A DNA stretch of 64,000 bases from Sporosarcina sp. FSL W8-0480 (GCF_037963765.1 NZ_CP150166.1:2239501-2303500), one strand, 5' to 3'. Positions 41,721-52,266 are shown, counted from the first letter of the stretch. Numbers and translations are program-made. The notes: generated by a model from the letters alone, not told the origin.

Positions 41721-42902
41721 TTACATACCTCGTTTAACTGAGTTTGGACCAAATTTCTTCTCAAGTTTTGCAACGAGTTCATCCACTGTAGCTTCTTTCG
41801 CATGCATCTCAAAATTATCAATCGACAATTGTTCATACAACTCATTCATTGGGATGGTATTCGAAATAGTAATCCCCAATAACCGAACGGGCTCCCCGTC
41901 CCAATGCCGTTTGAATAAGTCTGCCGCTTCCTTGTAAATATCATTCGATTTATACAATGGGTTCAATACTGTACGACTCCTTGTTTGGTTACGCCACTCG
42001 GATGTACGGATTTGTATCATGACAACATTTCCTGCTACTCCATTCCTCTCCAACCGTTTGGAAACTTTGACTGCCAAATGCTTAAATATTTCAAGGCAAG
42101 AACTTAATTCGGTCTCGTCGATTGGTAAAGTTGTAGAGCTTCCAACACTTTTACGCTCCTCCGCCGCTTCTGGATCAACCGGACGGTGGTCAATACCGTT
42201 CGCACGGTTACGGAGACGCACTCCATTTTTACCTAACGACGCTTTAATAAGCACTTCATCAACTTTTGCAAGATCTCCGATTGTCTTAATACCTATTTCA
42301 TTCAATCGCTTTTCTGTACTCTGCCCAACGCCATGCATTTCAATAACCGGAAGTGGCCATAGAATATCGGGTACCTGCCTTTTCCGTAAAATTGTGATAC
42401 CCATCGGTTTTTTCATATCGGATGCCGTCTTAGCAAGAAATTTATTCGGAGCAATTCCTATAGAGCACGGCAGATCTAATTCAGCCAATATACGCTGTTG
42501 CATATGCGATGCAATTTGAACAGCATTCGTAAGACCGCCAATATTGGTAATATCGATAAAAGCCTCATCAATCGAAACAGGTTCAACAAGATCAGTATAG
42601 GTCCGTAAAATCGAAAAAACCGCATCAGAAGCGATCCGGTATTTCTCGTGATCAGGTGGGACAAGGACCAGTTCAGGGCATATTCTTTTAGCTTCACCTA
42701 CAGACATCGTTGTATAAATACCAAGCGCCCTTGCCTCATACGAGCATGTGACAAGGATTCCGCGTCTTTCCTTCGGATTCCCAGCTACCGCCATCGGAAT
42801 TCCTTTCAATTTCGGGTCATGGGCTTGTTCGACCGAAGCAAAAAAACTATTCATATCAAGATGTAGGATGACTCTAGCATGTGATGCTCTAATCTCAGTC
42901 AT
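41721..42902 (-). CDS. dinB: DNA polymerase IV (Y family)
   Basis: A 393-residue translesion polymerase. The catalytic acidic motifs are HLDMNSFFASVE (about 14-25) and VSIDEAFIDIT (about 110). The helix-hairpin-helix region is MHGVGQSTEKRLNEIGIKTIGDLA, and the little-finger domain follows. The C-terminal YEQLSIDNF near residue 365 fits a beta-clamp binding motif (QLSLF type), after which about 30 residues extend. ATG at 42902 behind TTGGAGAGAG. Corresponds to B. subtilis yqjH (polY1) by position. Confidence 0.94.
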   Translation of the reverse strand: MTEIRASHARVILHLDMNSFFASVEQAHDPKLKGIPMAVAGNPKERRGILVTCSYEARALGIYTTMSVGEAKRICPELVLVPPDHEKYRIASDAVFSILRTYTDLVEPVSIDEAFIDITNIGGLTNAVQIASHMQQRILAELDLPCSIGIAPNKFLAKTASDMKKPMGITILRKRQVPDILWPLPVIEMHGVGQSTEKRLNEIGIKTIGDLAKVDEVLIKASLGKNGVRLRNRANGIDHRPVDPEAAEERKSVGSSTTLPIDETELSSCLEIFKHLAVKVSKRLERNGVAGNVVMIQIRTSEWRNQTRSRTVLNPLYKSNDIYKEAADLFKRHWDGEPVRLLGITISNTIPMNELYEQLSIDNFEMHAKEATVDELVAKLEKKFGPNSVKRGM

Positions 42903-42927
42903 GTGCCTCTCTCCAATTGAAAAATGA

Positions 42928-42952
42928 ACCGGATGGATGCACACCATCCGGT
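42928..42952 (-). terminator. Terminator between cheW and dinB
   Basis: ACCGGATGG (42928-42936) pairs perfectly with CCATCCGGT (42944-42952), with a T-rich tract on the minus strand. It follows the cheW stop and precedes dinB, so dinB needs its own promoter. Confidence 0.8.
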
Positions 42953-42958
42953 AGTCTT

Positions 42959-43435
42959 TTAAGATTCCTCTATCTTTAGTGAGCGGATATAGTCCCCTAT
43001 TACGTCCATTCCTGTTAGCCTTTCCGATAGAATTTGCGGATCGACAACCGTGATCATCCGTTCTTCCAAATTAGCTATCGTTGTAAAATAAGGTGTTTTT
43101 GAATGGGAAAGTAGTTCGGATGATGAAAATGTATCCTTAGATATATCAAGAATCTCCTTTGCATCAAGGACGAGTAATCCGATATCGAGACCTTCTGTAC
43201 GGACAACAACTACTTTCGCAGTTTTATGGTCCTTAGCTGAATTGTCGTATAGTATCCATTGGAAATCCAAAATAGGTACTAATTCTCCTCTTATTTTCAT
43301 CAACCCAAGCATATATTCCGGTAGATGTGGTATTGGGTTCACTTGTTGCAACTTTTCAACGGAAATGACAATATCCAAGGGCAGCGCGTATTCTTCTTGC
43401 CCGCATTGAACGATGACCGCCTTTAGATCGCCCAT
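42959..43435 (-). CDS. cheW: CheW-domain protein
   Basis: A 158-residue single CheW domain: LKAVIVQCGQEEYALPLDIVI, VNPIPHLPEYMLGLMKIRGELVP, and LLVLDAKEILDIS. It would couple a chemoreceptor to the CheA kinase. The ATG at 43435 is preferred since AAAGGAG lies seven bases before it; the TTG at 43441 is two codons earlier. It overlaps or abuts the stop of the peptidase gene (43438) and so is coupled to it. No other chemotaxis gene is in the window. Confidence 0.9.
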   Translation of the reverse strand: MGDLKAVIVQCGQEEYALPLDIVISVEKLQQVNPIPHLPEYMLGLMKIRGELVPILDFQWILYDNSAKDHKTAKVVVVRTEGLDIGLLVLDAKEILDISKDTFSSSELLSHSKTPYFTTIANLEERMITVVDPQILSERLTGMDVIGDYIRSLKIEES

Positions 43436-43437
43436 CG

Positions 43438-44565
43438 TCAAGCTCCTTTTGCAGCTGCAATTCGAACAATTTCAATCAATAACTCTGTCAGCTTATTCAA
43501 TTCTTCTACTGGCATGCGCTCATTTTTCGTATGAATTTCTTCATAGCCGACGGATAAAGTGACAGTTGGAACACCCGCACCATTAAAGACGTTTCCATCG
43601 CTCCCGCCACCACTTGTCATCAATTCCGGAGTTCTTCCAATATTGCGTATAGCCTGCATCGCTGTCTGAACAACTTCCGCCTCTTCACCAAAACTGAAGC
43701 CAGGATACGCTAACTTCACTTCTGTTTCAGCCTTTCCGCCCATTGCAGCTGCAGTCTTTTCGAAAGTCTCAACCATATGCGCAATTTGTTTATCCAGTTT
43801 TTCAGGATTAATGGAACGAGCTTCCGCTAAGATCCGAACTTCATCGCATACAATATTTGTAGCTTGCCCACCTTCGAAGCGGCCGATATTTGCTGTCGTC
43901 TCGGAGTCAATTCTGCCAAGTGTCATAGCAGCAACCGATTTCGCAGCAATATTTATTGCCGAAATTCCCTTTTCCGGTGCCACACCCGCATGTGCTGTCT
44001 TCCCGTAAATTGTTGTAAGCAGTTTTGCTTGGTATGGGGCAGCTGTTACAATGCCTCCGACTTTACCATCGCTGTCAACAGCATAACCATATTTTGCTTT
44101 TAAATGGGAAGGATCCATTGCCTTTGCTCCAACAAGCCCACTCTCTTCACCTGCTGTAATGATAAATTGGATATCCCCATGAGGCTGTCCGCTTTCTTTT
44201 AATACCCTTACCATTTCAAATAAAGCTGCAAGGCCAGCTTTATCATCTGCTCCCAAAATCGTCGTTCCGTCAGAATAAATATAGCCATCTTCTCGTAACT
44301 CAGGTTTAATACCTTTACCTGGCACTACCGTATCCATATGGCAAGTGAAATAAATGGGATCCGCGTTTTCTACTGTACCCTTTAAAGTTGCAATTAAGTT
44401 TCCAGCTCCGTGGCCTGTAACTTCTTTTGAATCATCTTCAAAAACGGAAAAGCCAAGTGCTTCCATTTTCTCTTTTAATACAGTTACAATCACTTCTTCA
44501 TGTTTTGTTTCTGAGTCGATTTGTACAAGTTCAAAAAATTCATCCAATAATCTTTGCTCATTCAT
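43438..44565 (-). CDS. M20 family metallopeptidase, PepT-like (YqjE)
   Basis: A 375-residue zinc peptidase. The M20 metal ligands are in FTCHMDTVVPG, GADDKAGLAALF and TAGEESGLVGAKAM, and the dimerisation domain is at about 185-290. It resembles B. subtilis YqjE, annotated as a tripeptidase T-like enzyme. It probably finishes degradation of imported small peptides in the cytoplasm, which would fit the duplicated Opp uptake systems, but this link is inferred. Confidence 0.9.
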   Translation of the reverse strand: MNEQRLLDEFFELVQIDSETKHEEVIVTVLKEKMEALGFSVFEDDSKEVTGHGAGNLIATLKGTVENADPIYFTCHMDTVVPGKGIKPELREDGYIYSDGTTILGADDKAGLAALFEMVRVLKESGQPHGDIQFIITAGEESGLVGAKAMDPSHLKAKYGYAVDSDGKVGGIVTAAPYQAKLLTTIYGKTAHAGVAPEKGISAINIAAKSVAAMTLGRIDSETTANIGRFEGGQATNIVCDEVRILAEARSINPEKLDKQIAHMVETFEKTAAAMGGKAETEVKLAYPGFSFGEEAEVVQTAMQAIRNIGRTPELMTSGGGSDGNVFNGAGVPTVTLSVGYEEIHTKNERMPVEELNKLTELLIEIVRIAAAKGA

Positions 44566-44592
44566 CTTGTATCGCTCCTTTGATAGTCTTTC

Positions 44593-46140
44593 TTATAGTG
44601 GAATATTTCCATGCTTTTTACGAGGTCGGGTTTCCTGTTTATTTCTCATCATTTCGAGTGCCTGTAACAATTTGATGCGGGTTTCCCGGGGATCTATGAC
44701 ATCGTCCACCATACCGTGTGATGCTGCTACGTATGGATTCGAGAATTTCGTCCGATATTCCTCAATCTTTTCCGCCCTTGTAACCTCCGGATTCTCACTG
44801 TTCATGATTTCTCTTGCGAAAATAATGTTCGCCGCGCCTTCTGCTCCCATTACCGCAATTTCAGCATTCGGCCAAGCATAGACGACATCTGCTCCAATTG
44901 CTTTCGAATTCAATGCCACGTAAGCTCCACCAAAAGCTTTGCGAAGGATGACCGTAATCTTAGGAACGGTAGCTTCAGAATAGGCATAAAGGATTTTAGC
45001 TCCATGACGAATTATGCCCCCATGCTCCTGTTTGACACCTGGGAAGAATCCAGTCACATCTTCAAATGTGATTAACGGGATATTGAAAGAATCACATGTC
45101 CTGATGAACCGGGCAATCTTATCGGATGAATTGATATCCAACCCACCAGCCATTACTTTAGGCTGATTACAAATCAAACCGACCGACTCGCCATTCATTC
45201 TTGCAAATCCAACGACCGCATTTTTCGCGAACTCAGCCTGAACCTCAAGGAAAGAATCTTTGTCTACAACCTGCTCTATAACTTTCCGAACGTCATAAGG
45301 GCGGGTCGTTTCATATGGCACAACATCTGCCAAATCACTTCGATAATGGTCATTCGAATCCACTTTCACCATAGGTGCTTTCTCATTGTTATTTTGAGGA
45401 AGATAGGAAAGTAGATGACGGACTTGCTCCAAGACTGTTTTTTCGTCTTTCCCACGGAAGTGAGCATTTCCGCTAATTGAATTATGTACTTTTGATCCAC
45501 CTAAGTCTTCTGAAGAAATTTTTTCACCTGTAACCGTCTCTATCACTTTAGGTCCTGTGATAAACATCTGGCTCGTTTCATCAGTCATAAGAACAAAATC
45601 AGTAATAGCTGGCGAATAAACAGCTCCGCCCGCACATGGACCTAAGATGACTGAAATTTGCGGAATCACGCCCGAATAGATAGCATTCCGGTAGAAAATT
45701 TCCCCATATCCGTCCAATGAAACAACGCCTTCCTGAATGCGCGCTCCGCCTGAATCATTAAGACCTATGAATGGTGCTCCGTTTTTCGCTGCGAGGTCCA
45801 TGACGTTTGCAATTTTCATAGCATGCATTTCACCAAGTGCGCCGCCGAAAACGGTGAAGTCTTGAGAAAAAAGGTAAACTGGACGTCCGTCGATTTTTCC
45901 GTAACCAGTCACTACACCATCACCTGGCCCCATCTGTTTATCCATTCCAAAATCACGTGTTCGATGGATGACAAATGGATTTAACTCAACAAAAGACCCT
46001 TCGTCTAACAATAGACTAATACGTTCCCGAGCGGTCAACTTACCTTTTTCATGCTGTCTTGCAATTCGCTCGTCACCACCGCCTAATTCTATTTCTCTCT
46101 TCTTATCATATAATTCATTGATTTTATCATAAATGTCCAT
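44593..46140 (-). CDS. Acyl-CoA carboxylase carboxyltransferase subunit (YqjD/MmdA type)
   Basis: A 515-residue crotonase-fold carboxyltransferase beta subunit, as in propionyl-CoA carboxylase or methylmalonyl-CoA decarboxylase. It has GGARIQEGVVSLDGYGEIF, LGPCAGGAVYSPAITDF, and RKAFGGAYVALNSKAIGADV. The ATG at 46140 (AAAGGGGACATG before it) overlaps the end of the epimerase gene by 14 bases. No biotin carboxylase or biotin carrier gene is in the window, so the direction of the reaction (carboxylation of propionyl-CoA or decarboxylation) cannot be decided here. Confidence 0.9.
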   Translation of the reverse strand: MDIYDKINELYDKKREIELGGGDERIARQHEKGKLTARERISLLLDEGSFVELNPFVIHRTRDFGMDKQMGPGDGVVTGYGKIDGRPVYLFSQDFTVFGGALGEMHAMKIANVMDLAAKNGAPFIGLNDSGGARIQEGVVSLDGYGEIFYRNAIYSGVIPQISVILGPCAGGAVYSPAITDFVLMTDETSQMFITGPKVIETVTGEKISSEDLGGSKVHNSISGNAHFRGKDEKTVLEQVRHLLSYLPQNNNEKAPMVKVDSNDHYRSDLADVVPYETTRPYDVRKVIEQVVDKDSFLEVQAEFAKNAVVGFARMNGESVGLICNQPKVMAGGLDINSSDKIARFIRTCDSFNIPLITFEDVTGFFPGVKQEHGGIIRHGAKILYAYSEATVPKITVILRKAFGGAYVALNSKAIGADVVYAWPNAEIAVMGAEGAANIIFAREIMNSENPEVTRAEKIEEYRTKFSNPYVAASHGMVDDVIDPRETRIKLLQALEMMRNKQETRPRKKHGNIPL

Positions 46141-46546
46141 TTGGCATGTCCCCTTTGTCACATAGTTCGTATAGCACGCCGAAGGAAGATTTCGGATGCA
46201 TGAAGGCTACCTCGGCACCTCCTGCACCAATACTCGGCTCCGCCTGAAGTAGCTGAACACCTTTTTCCTTCAGTTCAATCATTCGATTTCTAATATCCGT
46301 TACACCGAAGGCGATATGATGAATTCCCTCTCCGCGCTTTTCGATGAACTTCGCAATCGCGCCTTCTTCACCGATAGGCTCTAACAATTCGAGCTTGACG
46401 TTGCCGGCATCTATGAAAGCCACTTTCACTTTCTGATTTTCAACTTCTTCGATACCAAGCAAAGTAAGCCCCAATGTATCTATGTAATGTGGAAGCGCAT
46501 TCGTAATATCTTTGACTGCTATACCGATGTGATCTACTTTTTTCAT
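46127..46546 (-). CDS. mce: Methylmalonyl-CoA epimerase
   Basis: A 139-residue vicinal-oxygen-chelate protein that interconverts (S)- and (R)-methylmalonyl-CoA. It has the metal ligand histidines in VDHIGIAVKD and EGIHHIAFGV and the ligand Glu in FGVLYELCD. Position and size match B. subtilis YqjC. Its end overlaps the carboxyltransferase start, and mutAB-meaB lie 1 kb away, completing the propionyl-CoA to succinyl-CoA route. Confidence 0.93.
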   Translation of the reverse strand: MKKVDHIGIAVKDITNALPHYIDTLGLTLLGIEEVENQKVKVAFIDAGNVKLELLEPIGEEGAIAKFIEKRGEGIHHIAFGVTDIRNRMIELKEKGVQLLQAEPSIGAGGAEVAFMHPKSSFGVLYELCDKGDMPNGHL

Positions 46547-46600
46547 CTCGCATTCCCTCCCTATTTCATTGTAACGTTTTGTGAATAATTCCGCTACACC

Positions 46601-46628
46601 TTGAGAATTTCTGTGTTTCTGTTAAAAT
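46601..46628 (+). promoter_or_regulatory. Promoter of prli42
   Basis: TTGAGA (46601-46606) and TAAAAT (46623-46628) are 16 bases apart, 33 bases before the prli42 start codon. It looks like sigma-A; no sigma-B (GTTT..GGGTAT) pattern is seen. Confidence 0.55.
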
Positions 46629-46660
46629 GTATGTATATTGAATGTAAGGAGAATTGCCCA

Positions 46661-46756
46661 ATGAGCAATAAAAAAGTTCAAAAGTTCGTTGTATATATGA
46701 TGGTTGTGGCAATGGTCGCTTCTAGTATTTTATTTGGATTAAGCATGTTTCTATAA
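46661..46756 (+). CDS. prli42: Prli42-like stressosome micro-protein (31 aa)
   Basis: A 31-residue single-helix protein: basic N-terminus NKKVQKFVVY, then a hydrophobic helix to the C-terminus ending LFGLSMFL. Prli42 of Listeria, also 31 residues with the same basic-then-hydrophobic pattern, anchors the stressosome protein RsbR to the membrane. TAAGGAG lies eight to nine bases before the ATG, and a promoter and a terminator bound it as a separate unit. Its place near brxB and the yqjC/yqjD genes matches where Bacillales annotate this gene. Confidence 0.82.
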   Translation: MSNKKVQKFVVYMMVVAMVASSILFGLSMFL

Positions 46757-46759
46757 TAA

Positions 46760-46789
46760 AAAAACAGTCCCGAATTGGACTGTTTTTTT
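46760..46789. terminator. Bidirectional terminator, prli42 and brxB
   Basis: AAAAACAGTCC (46760-46770) pairs perfectly with GGACTGTTTTT (46777-46787), followed by further T. Confidence 0.92.
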
Positions 46790-46794
46790 ATTTA

Positions 46795-47235
46795 TTAAAC
46801 TTCTTCGCAGTATTCTTCGAAATAGCCTTGTAGGTTTGTAACGACCGACATTGGGTCATGTCCTTCTATTTCGTAGCGCCCTACTTCTGCTACAAGTTTT
46901 CCATCTTTTAATAATGCGAATGATGGTGATGATGGAAGATGGTCTTCGCCGAAGATCATACGTGCGAATGCGGTAGCTTCCTTATCTTGTCCTGCAAACA
47001 CTGTGACAAGGTGGTCAGGGCGTTTGTCGTAATGGACGGCGTGTGCTGCTGCTGGACGTGCGATGCCTCCTGCACAACCGCATACGGAGTTTACCATTAC
47101 TAGTGTAGTTCCTGGGCGTTTGAATGCCGCGTCTACTTCTTCTGGTGTTGTTAGTTGTTCGTAGCCGCTTGCTTCCATTTCTGTGCGGGCTGTTTTTGTG
47201 ATTTCATCCATATAAAAATTGAAGTCCATTGTCAT
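46795..47235 (-). CDS. brxB: Bacilliredoxin BrxB
   Basis: A 146-residue thioredoxin-fold protein with the CGC active site at 52-54 ([16 protein letters not shown]). Bacilliredoxins remove bacillithiol from S-bacillithiolated proteins after oxidative stress, so the host probably makes bacillithiol. Start ATG behind AAAGGGGAC. Corresponds to B. subtilis YqiW by position close to the bkd region. Confidence 0.94.
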   Translation of the reverse strand: MTMDFNFYMDEITKTARTEMEASGYEQLTTPEEVDAAFKRPGTTLVMVNSVCGCAGGIARPAAAHAVHYDKRPDHLVTVFAGQDKEATAFARMIFGEDHLPSSPSFALLKDGKLVAEVGRYEIEGHDPMSVVTNLQGYFEEYCEEV

Positions 47236-47357
47236 TTTAGTCGTCCCCTTTCTTTGTATGAGTTTATCATAGCAGGTGGTACATATAGTTGCAAAAAAGA
47301 TATATTAGGAATGAATAATTTCGTGAAAACGGATTTTTGCTTCAATCCTAATACATT

Positions 47358-48443
47358 CTAATCATTTGAGAAAATCCTGTCTACTGCATTTGCGACTGTA
47401 ATATCGCCTGACAACAACTGTCCTTCTAAATCGGTTACAAGTTCTTTTTTTCCTTTTTCGGAGAAGAAGTTGTCGATTAGTCGGTCGCGGATCATGGAGT
47501 GGAACCAGTCTTTTGTCTGTATTTGTCTGCGTTCGTTCCATACACCACTTGCCATCATTTCTTTCTGAAAGTTTGTGATTGTCTCCCATGCTTGGTCGAG
47601 TCCGGTATTTTGTAGGGATGAGACTAACATGGCGGTGGTTGTCCATCCCGGTGTTGCGGGTTGGAGGAAATGAAGCAATTGACTGTATTCTCTTACTGTC
47701 TTTTTGGCAAGCTTCAAGTTATCGCCATCCGCTTTATGGACGATTATGGCGTCTGCGAGCTCCATTATCCCCTTTTTCATTCCTTGTAATTCATCACCCG
47801 CCCCGGTCAGGACAAGTAGCATGAAGAAGTCGACCATTCCTCTAACGACGGTTTCACTTTGACCGACTCCGACCGTTTCGATTAGTATGATGTCGTATCC
47901 GGCGGCCTCGCATAAGAGCATTGTCTCTCGCGTCTTTCTGTGGACACCGCCAAGTGTTCCGGATGAAGGCGATGGCCGGATGAAGGCGTTCTTATGCCTC
48001 GCGAGCGTCTCCATTCTTGTCTTATCGCCTAATATGCTTCCGCCAGTTACTGTTGAACTTGGGTCAATCGCTAAAACGGCGACTTTATGGCCAAGTTCGG
48101 CTAACTGAAGCCCGAAAGCTTCGATGAATGTGCTTTTCCCTGCCCCTGGAACTCCTGTAATGCCAATTCGAATACTGTTTCCAGTTTTCGGGAGCAGCAT
48201 TTTCAACAAATCCTGACCTGCATTTTTATCCGTTTCATTGATGCTTTCGAGCAATGTGATTGCTTTGGATAAATGAAGCCTTGATCCGTTAAGGATTTCT
48301 GTGTAAAGATCCTCTATCTCAATCGTTCGTTCTTTTTTAACAAATCGTTTGCGAGTTGGGGCAACCATGCCATCATGTGAGGACTCAATGCCGTTCATTA
48401 CATGCAATGCGCTGTCGTCCTGTAAACGATTCTTTTTATTCAC
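47358..48443 (-). CDS. meaB: MeaB, methylmalonyl-CoA mutase GTPase chaperone
   Basis: A 361-residue G3E GTPase that loads and protects the adenosylcobalamin of methylmalonyl-CoA mutase. The P-loop GVPGAGKST is at 97-105, Walker B/switch in [22 protein letters not shown], the Mg region in [12 protein letters not shown], and the base-specificity element VHKADGDN. Its start overlaps the mutB stop by four bases, the expected partner arrangement. The first 40 residues are an extra polar extension. Confidence 0.95.
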   Translation of the reverse strand: MNKKNRLQDDSALHVMNGIESSHDGMVAPTRKRFVKKERTIEIEDLYTEILNGSRLHLSKAITLLESINETDKNAGQDLLKMLLPKTGNSIRIGITGVPGAGKSTFIEAFGLQLAELGHKVAVLAIDPSSTVTGGSILGDKTRMETLARHKNAFIRPSPSSGTLGGVHRKTRETMLLCEAAGYDIILIETVGVGQSETVVRGMVDFFMLLVLTGAGDELQGMKKGIMELADAIIVHKADGDNLKLAKKTVREYSQLLHFLQPATPGWTTTAMLVSSLQNTGLDQAWETITNFQKEMMASGVWNERRQIQTKDWFHSMIRDRLIDNFFSEKGKKELVTDLEGQLLSGDITVANAVDRIFSND

Positions 48444-50593
48444 TCTGTCACTTCCTCATAACCGAGCGCTTTGTAAATATCTTCAATCACTTTCTGGGCA
48501 GCAACAGGGATGACCGTTCCAGGACCGAATATTGCCGTGGCGCCATTCTTTCTTAGGAAGTCATAATCCTGGGCAGGAATGACTCCGCCGACAACAATCA
48601 GGATGTCTTCACGTCCAATTTTCTTCAGTTCGTTATGCAATGTAGGCACAAGTGTTTTATGGCCTGCAGCAAGTGAACTTACTCCGATAACATGCACATC
48701 ATTTTCTGCAGCTTGCAAAGCAGTCTCTTCCGGTGTTTGGAATAATGGACCAATATCCACGTCGAAGCCTAAGTCGGCGAATGATGAGGCAATTACTTTC
48801 GCGCCACGGTCATGTCCATCCTGACCCATTTTCGCAATTAGAATTCGCGGTCGACGCCCTTCATTTTCCAAAAACTCGTCGGACATTCTTTTAACTTCTT
48901 CGATTTCTTCCGCATTGCTGAAATTCGAGCTGTATACGCCACTCACCGAACGAATCACCGCCTTATGTCTGCCGGACACTTTCTCAATTGCATCCGAGAT
49001 TTCCCCTATTGTCGCCCTTGCCCTTGCTGCGTCCACCGATAACGCTAATAGATTTCCTTCACCATTCCCCGCAGCGTGAGTAAGTGCTTCCAACGCCTTT
49101 TTGACTTCATTTTCATCTCGATTCTTTTTCATGTCATGAATACGTTCGATTTGTTTTTGGCGCACAAGCGTATTGTCGATATCCAAAATATCAATCGGCT
49201 CTTCTTTTTCAAGACGGTATTTATTTACTCCAACAATCGTTTCGGCACGGGAATCGATCTTCGCTTGACGTTTTGCAGCCGCTTCCTCGATTTTCATCTT
49301 CGGAAGTCCTGTTTCAATTGCTTTCGCCATACCACCCAATTCTTCGATCTCTTCGATTAAAGCCCAAGCTTTTTCCGTCAATTCGTCGGTGAGCTTTTCG
49401 ACATAATAAGAACCACCCCATGGGTCAATCGTCTTCGTCATATACGTTTCTTCTTGAAGGAATAATTGTGTATTTCGAGCAATTCTTGCCGAGAAATCTG
49501 TCGGCAAAGCAATGGCCTCGTCAAGTGCATTGGTATGCAATGATTGTGTATGCCCCATCGCTGCAGCATTCGCCTCAATCAATGTCCGTGTAACATTATT
49601 AAACGGATCCTGCTCTGTCAAACTCCATCCTGAAGTTTGTGAATGTGTTCGTAAAGCGAGTGATTTCGGGTTTGATGGGTTAAAGGATTGCATCATTTGT
49701 GCCCATATTTTACGCGCCGCGCGCATTTTGGCTATTTCCATAAAGTAATTCATGCCAATTGCCCAGAAGAAAGACAAGCGCGGGGCGAATGAATCGATAT
49801 CGATTCCCGCTTTCAGACCAGTGCGGACATACTCTAACCCGTCCGCCAATGTATAAGCTAACTCGATATCCGCTGTGGCACCGGCTTCTTGCATATGGTA
49901 GCCCGAAATTGAAATGGAGTTGAATTTCGGCATATTCTTCGATGTATACTCAAAAATATCTGCAATTATACGCATCGACATTTCCGGTGGGAAGATATAC
50001 GTGTTACGTACCATATATTCTTTCAAAATATCATTTTGAATCGTTCCGGAGAGCTTTTCAGTAGTAACGCCTTGTTCCTCTGCAGCAACGATATAAAACG
50101 CCATGATTGGAAGAACTGCACCATTCATCGTCATTGATACCGACATTTGATCGAGAGGGATCCCGTCAAAAAGTATCTTCATATCTTCTACAGAATCGAT
50201 CGCGACACCAGCCTTACCAACATCTCCTGTTACCCTTGGATGATCGGAGTCATACCCGCGGTGTGTCGCAAGGTCAAATGCCACAGACAATCCTTTTTGT
50301 CCCATTGCCAAGTTTCGACGATAGAATGCATTACTTTCTTCAGCAGTTGAAAACCCTGCGTACTGCCTAACCGTCCATGGACGTGCTACATACATTGTTG
50401 GATAGGGTCCACGAGTATTCGGTGCGATACCCGGAAAATCCTCTAAATGAGAAACTCCATTAAAATCCTCATTTGAATAGCTCTTCTTTATTTCAATCCC
50501 TTCATTCGTCAGGAAAGGCTTTTCATTGTTGATCGAACGGTTTGAGATTTTCAACTTGCTAATATCGACTTTATTGAAATCCGGTTTCATCAT
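48440..50593 (-). CDS. mutB: Methylmalonyl-CoA mutase large (catalytic) subunit
   Basis: A 717-residue adenosylcobalamin enzyme converting (R)-methylmalonyl-CoA to succinyl-CoA. The substrate TIM barrel (about 40-560) has RGPYPTMY and [15 protein letters not shown]. The C-terminal cobalamin domain has the lower-ligand motif [11 protein letters not shown] (DxHxxG). The ATG at 50593 lies behind GAGGGGG and overlaps the mutA stop by four bases. Working with MutA it forms the heterodimer. Confidence 0.95.
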   Translation of the reverse strand: MMKPDFNKVDISKLKISNRSINNEKPFLTNEGIEIKKSYSNEDFNGVSHLEDFPGIAPNTRGPYPTMYVARPWTVRQYAGFSTAEESNAFYRRNLAMGQKGLSVAFDLATHRGYDSDHPRVTGDVGKAGVAIDSVEDMKILFDGIPLDQMSVSMTMNGAVLPIMAFYIVAAEEQGVTTEKLSGTIQNDILKEYMVRNTYIFPPEMSMRIIADIFEYTSKNMPKFNSISISGYHMQEAGATADIELAYTLADGLEYVRTGLKAGIDIDSFAPRLSFFWAIGMNYFMEIAKMRAARKIWAQMMQSFNPSNPKSLALRTHSQTSGWSLTEQDPFNNVTRTLIEANAAAMGHTQSLHTNALDEAIALPTDFSARIARNTQLFLQEETYMTKTIDPWGGSYYVEKLTDELTEKAWALIEEIEELGGMAKAIETGLPKMKIEEAAAKRQAKIDSRAETIVGVNKYRLEKEEPIDILDIDNTLVRQKQIERIHDMKKNRDENEVKKALEALTHAAGNGEGNLLALSVDAARARATIGEISDAIEKVSGRHKAVIRSVSGVYSSNFSNAEEIEEVKRMSDEFLENEGRRPRILIAKMGQDGHDRGAKVIASSFADLGFDVDIGPLFQTPEETALQAAENDVHVIGVSSLAAGHKTLVPTLHNELKKIGREDILIVVGGVIPAQDYDFLRKNGATAIFGPGTVIPVAAQKVIEDIYKALGYEEVTE

Positions 50594-52266
50594 TTCGCAG
50601 CCCCCTCTTGCCATGCATCAAAAATGGAATAGAGTTTTTCAATTTTGTTTTGACCATTGTAAATAATGCCGTTCAACCCTTTTTCAATCCACTTTTGCTC
50701 AGTCTCTTTATCGACTTTACCGGCAACATCCAATAAAAGGCCTTCAGGCATTTTTTCAAGGATTGACTCTACAATTCTACCGGAAAGTTCTTCGTCCGTA
50801 GTACAGACTATCGCATAATCAGGTTTCACTGTTTCCAACCATTCAATAGCCTGTTCAGCTGATTGGAATGAAGGACTCCATTCGCTTTTTATACCACCAG
50901 AAGCCAAGAATCCCGTAACGAAATCAGCACGTGGCTTGAAGTTTTTCAACTCTCCGAATGTCAGTAATACGGTTTTAGGTTGGTTTTCACTTGCTTTTTT
51001 CCGAAGATTCTCGAATGGTTTCGCCAATCGATTCAGTTGCTTATATGCATCGTTATCCGCAAAATTCGTAGTTCCAAGATCAGCATAGATATTTGTTCCG
51101 ATCAGTGACTTTTTGTTAGTATTCACTTCTGATTGACGTTTTGATAAAAGTTCTTTCAATTCGTCCCTTTGAAGAAAGACGTGAATCCCACCATTTTTTT
51201 CAATCTCCAAGAACAATGCCCACGCCTTTTCAACAAGCTCATCTGTTAAGTCTTCGATGAAATACGATCCGCCTGCAGGGTCCAACACTTTTTCCACATG
51301 TGTTTCTTCCTTTAATACAAGTTGAATATTTTTTGCGTATCGTATCGAACTTTCATTTGGACCTGTCAAAATATCGTGTGGATGAACTGTAATTATGTCA
51401 GCCCCACCCAAAATTGATGCAAATGTTTCATTCCCCGCCCGCAGTAAATTCACGTAAGGGTCAAGTTTCGAGTAAGATCTTAAAGAAGTGACAGCCATTA
51501 CAGGAATATGTGGTGCATCTTCTATTTCGTATGCGTTTGAAAAAGCTTTCCATAGTATGCGGAATGCCCGTAATTTAGCGATTTCCATGAAGAAATGCGT
51601 GTCAATTGCAAAACGGACGAAGAAATTATCTGCAAACGTTTGGAATGATTCCGCTGCTCCAGCAATTCGGGCAGCCTCAGAAAGGGCTATCGCAAGTTCA
51701 GTTACAGCATCGGCACCATCATGATGTACTTTCCAAAGATCCGCACCGTCCGTCCTTAATTTTTTATACCCGACCGGAATTACCCAATCCTTCAATTGAA
51801 CGACACCCTGCACTGTCTCCCTATTTTCATGATGAACAAAATCAAAAGCTCTTAAAATAGGATCATCACTTGCGATGTTCATAAAAAACACCGGGTACTC
51901 CGATAGCAATGAAGCCAACTGCAGTAATTCTTCATCTCCCCAGTCAAATTGAAACATGCCATCGTAAACGATGGATTCATTTCCTTTTTCAAGTGAACTT
52001 TTTAGTTGGTTAATAAAAGATGATGCATCATCGGCAATAGTTTGTTGTGCAATTATCCAATCCGGACTATCTTTCATCGTTTGAATGATTTTGGTGTTTT
52101 TTGAGTTTGTTTTTTCATAGTAGAGAGGTTGTAGGTTGATGCCTTCCCAAGTTTCTGTTAATAAACTCTCATAAGGCTTTCCTTTTAGTGATTGTTCGGC
52201 AAGTACTTTCCACTGCCTGAAGTCTGCTTTTTCAAATGTTGTTTTTTTCATATTCTCAATTGTCAA
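50590..52266 (-). CDS. mutA: Methylmalonyl-CoA mutase small subunit
   Basis: A 558-residue non-catalytic subunit with a degenerate barrel and a C-terminal cobalamin-like domain that lacks DxHxxG, as in other MutA proteins. It keeps [24 protein letters not shown], parallel to [15 protein letters not shown] in MutB. TTG at 52266 behind AAAGGAG is the likely start; ATG at 52251 is an alternative. First gene of mutA-mutB-meaB, with no terminator before brxB. Confidence 0.93.
   Translation of the reverse strand: MTIENMKKTTFEKADFRQWKVLAEQSLKGKPYESLLTETWEGINLQPLYYEKTNSKNTKIIQTMKDSPDWIIAQQTIADDASSFINQLKSSLEKGNESIVYDGMFQFDWGDEELLQLASLLSEYPVFFMNIASDDPILRAFDFVHHENRETVQGVVQLKDWVIPVGYKKLRTDGADLWKVHHDGADAVTELAIALSEAARIAGAAESFQTFADNFFVRFAIDTHFFMEIAKLRAFRILWKAFSNAYEIEDAPHIPVMAVTSLRSYSKLDPYVNLLRAGNETFASILGGADIITVHPHDILTGPNESSIRYAKNIQLVLKEETHVEKVLDPAGGSYFIEDLTDELVEKAWALFLEIEKNGGIHVFLQRDELKELLSKRQSEVNTNKKSLIGTNIYADLGTTNFADNDAYKQLNRLAKPFENLRKKASENQPKTVLLTFGELKNFKPRADFVTGFLASGGIKSEWSPSFQSAEQAIEWLETVKPDYAIVCTTDEELSGRIVESILEKMPEGLLLDVAGKVDKETEQKWIEKGLNGIIYNGQNKIEKLYSIFDAWQEGAAK

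Noticed and set aside
41705-41845. 47-residue N-terminal extension of rnz
   Set aside because: It lies within dinB coding sequence; a clear RBS precedes the ATG at 41704, which begins the conserved MEIFFLGTGAG.
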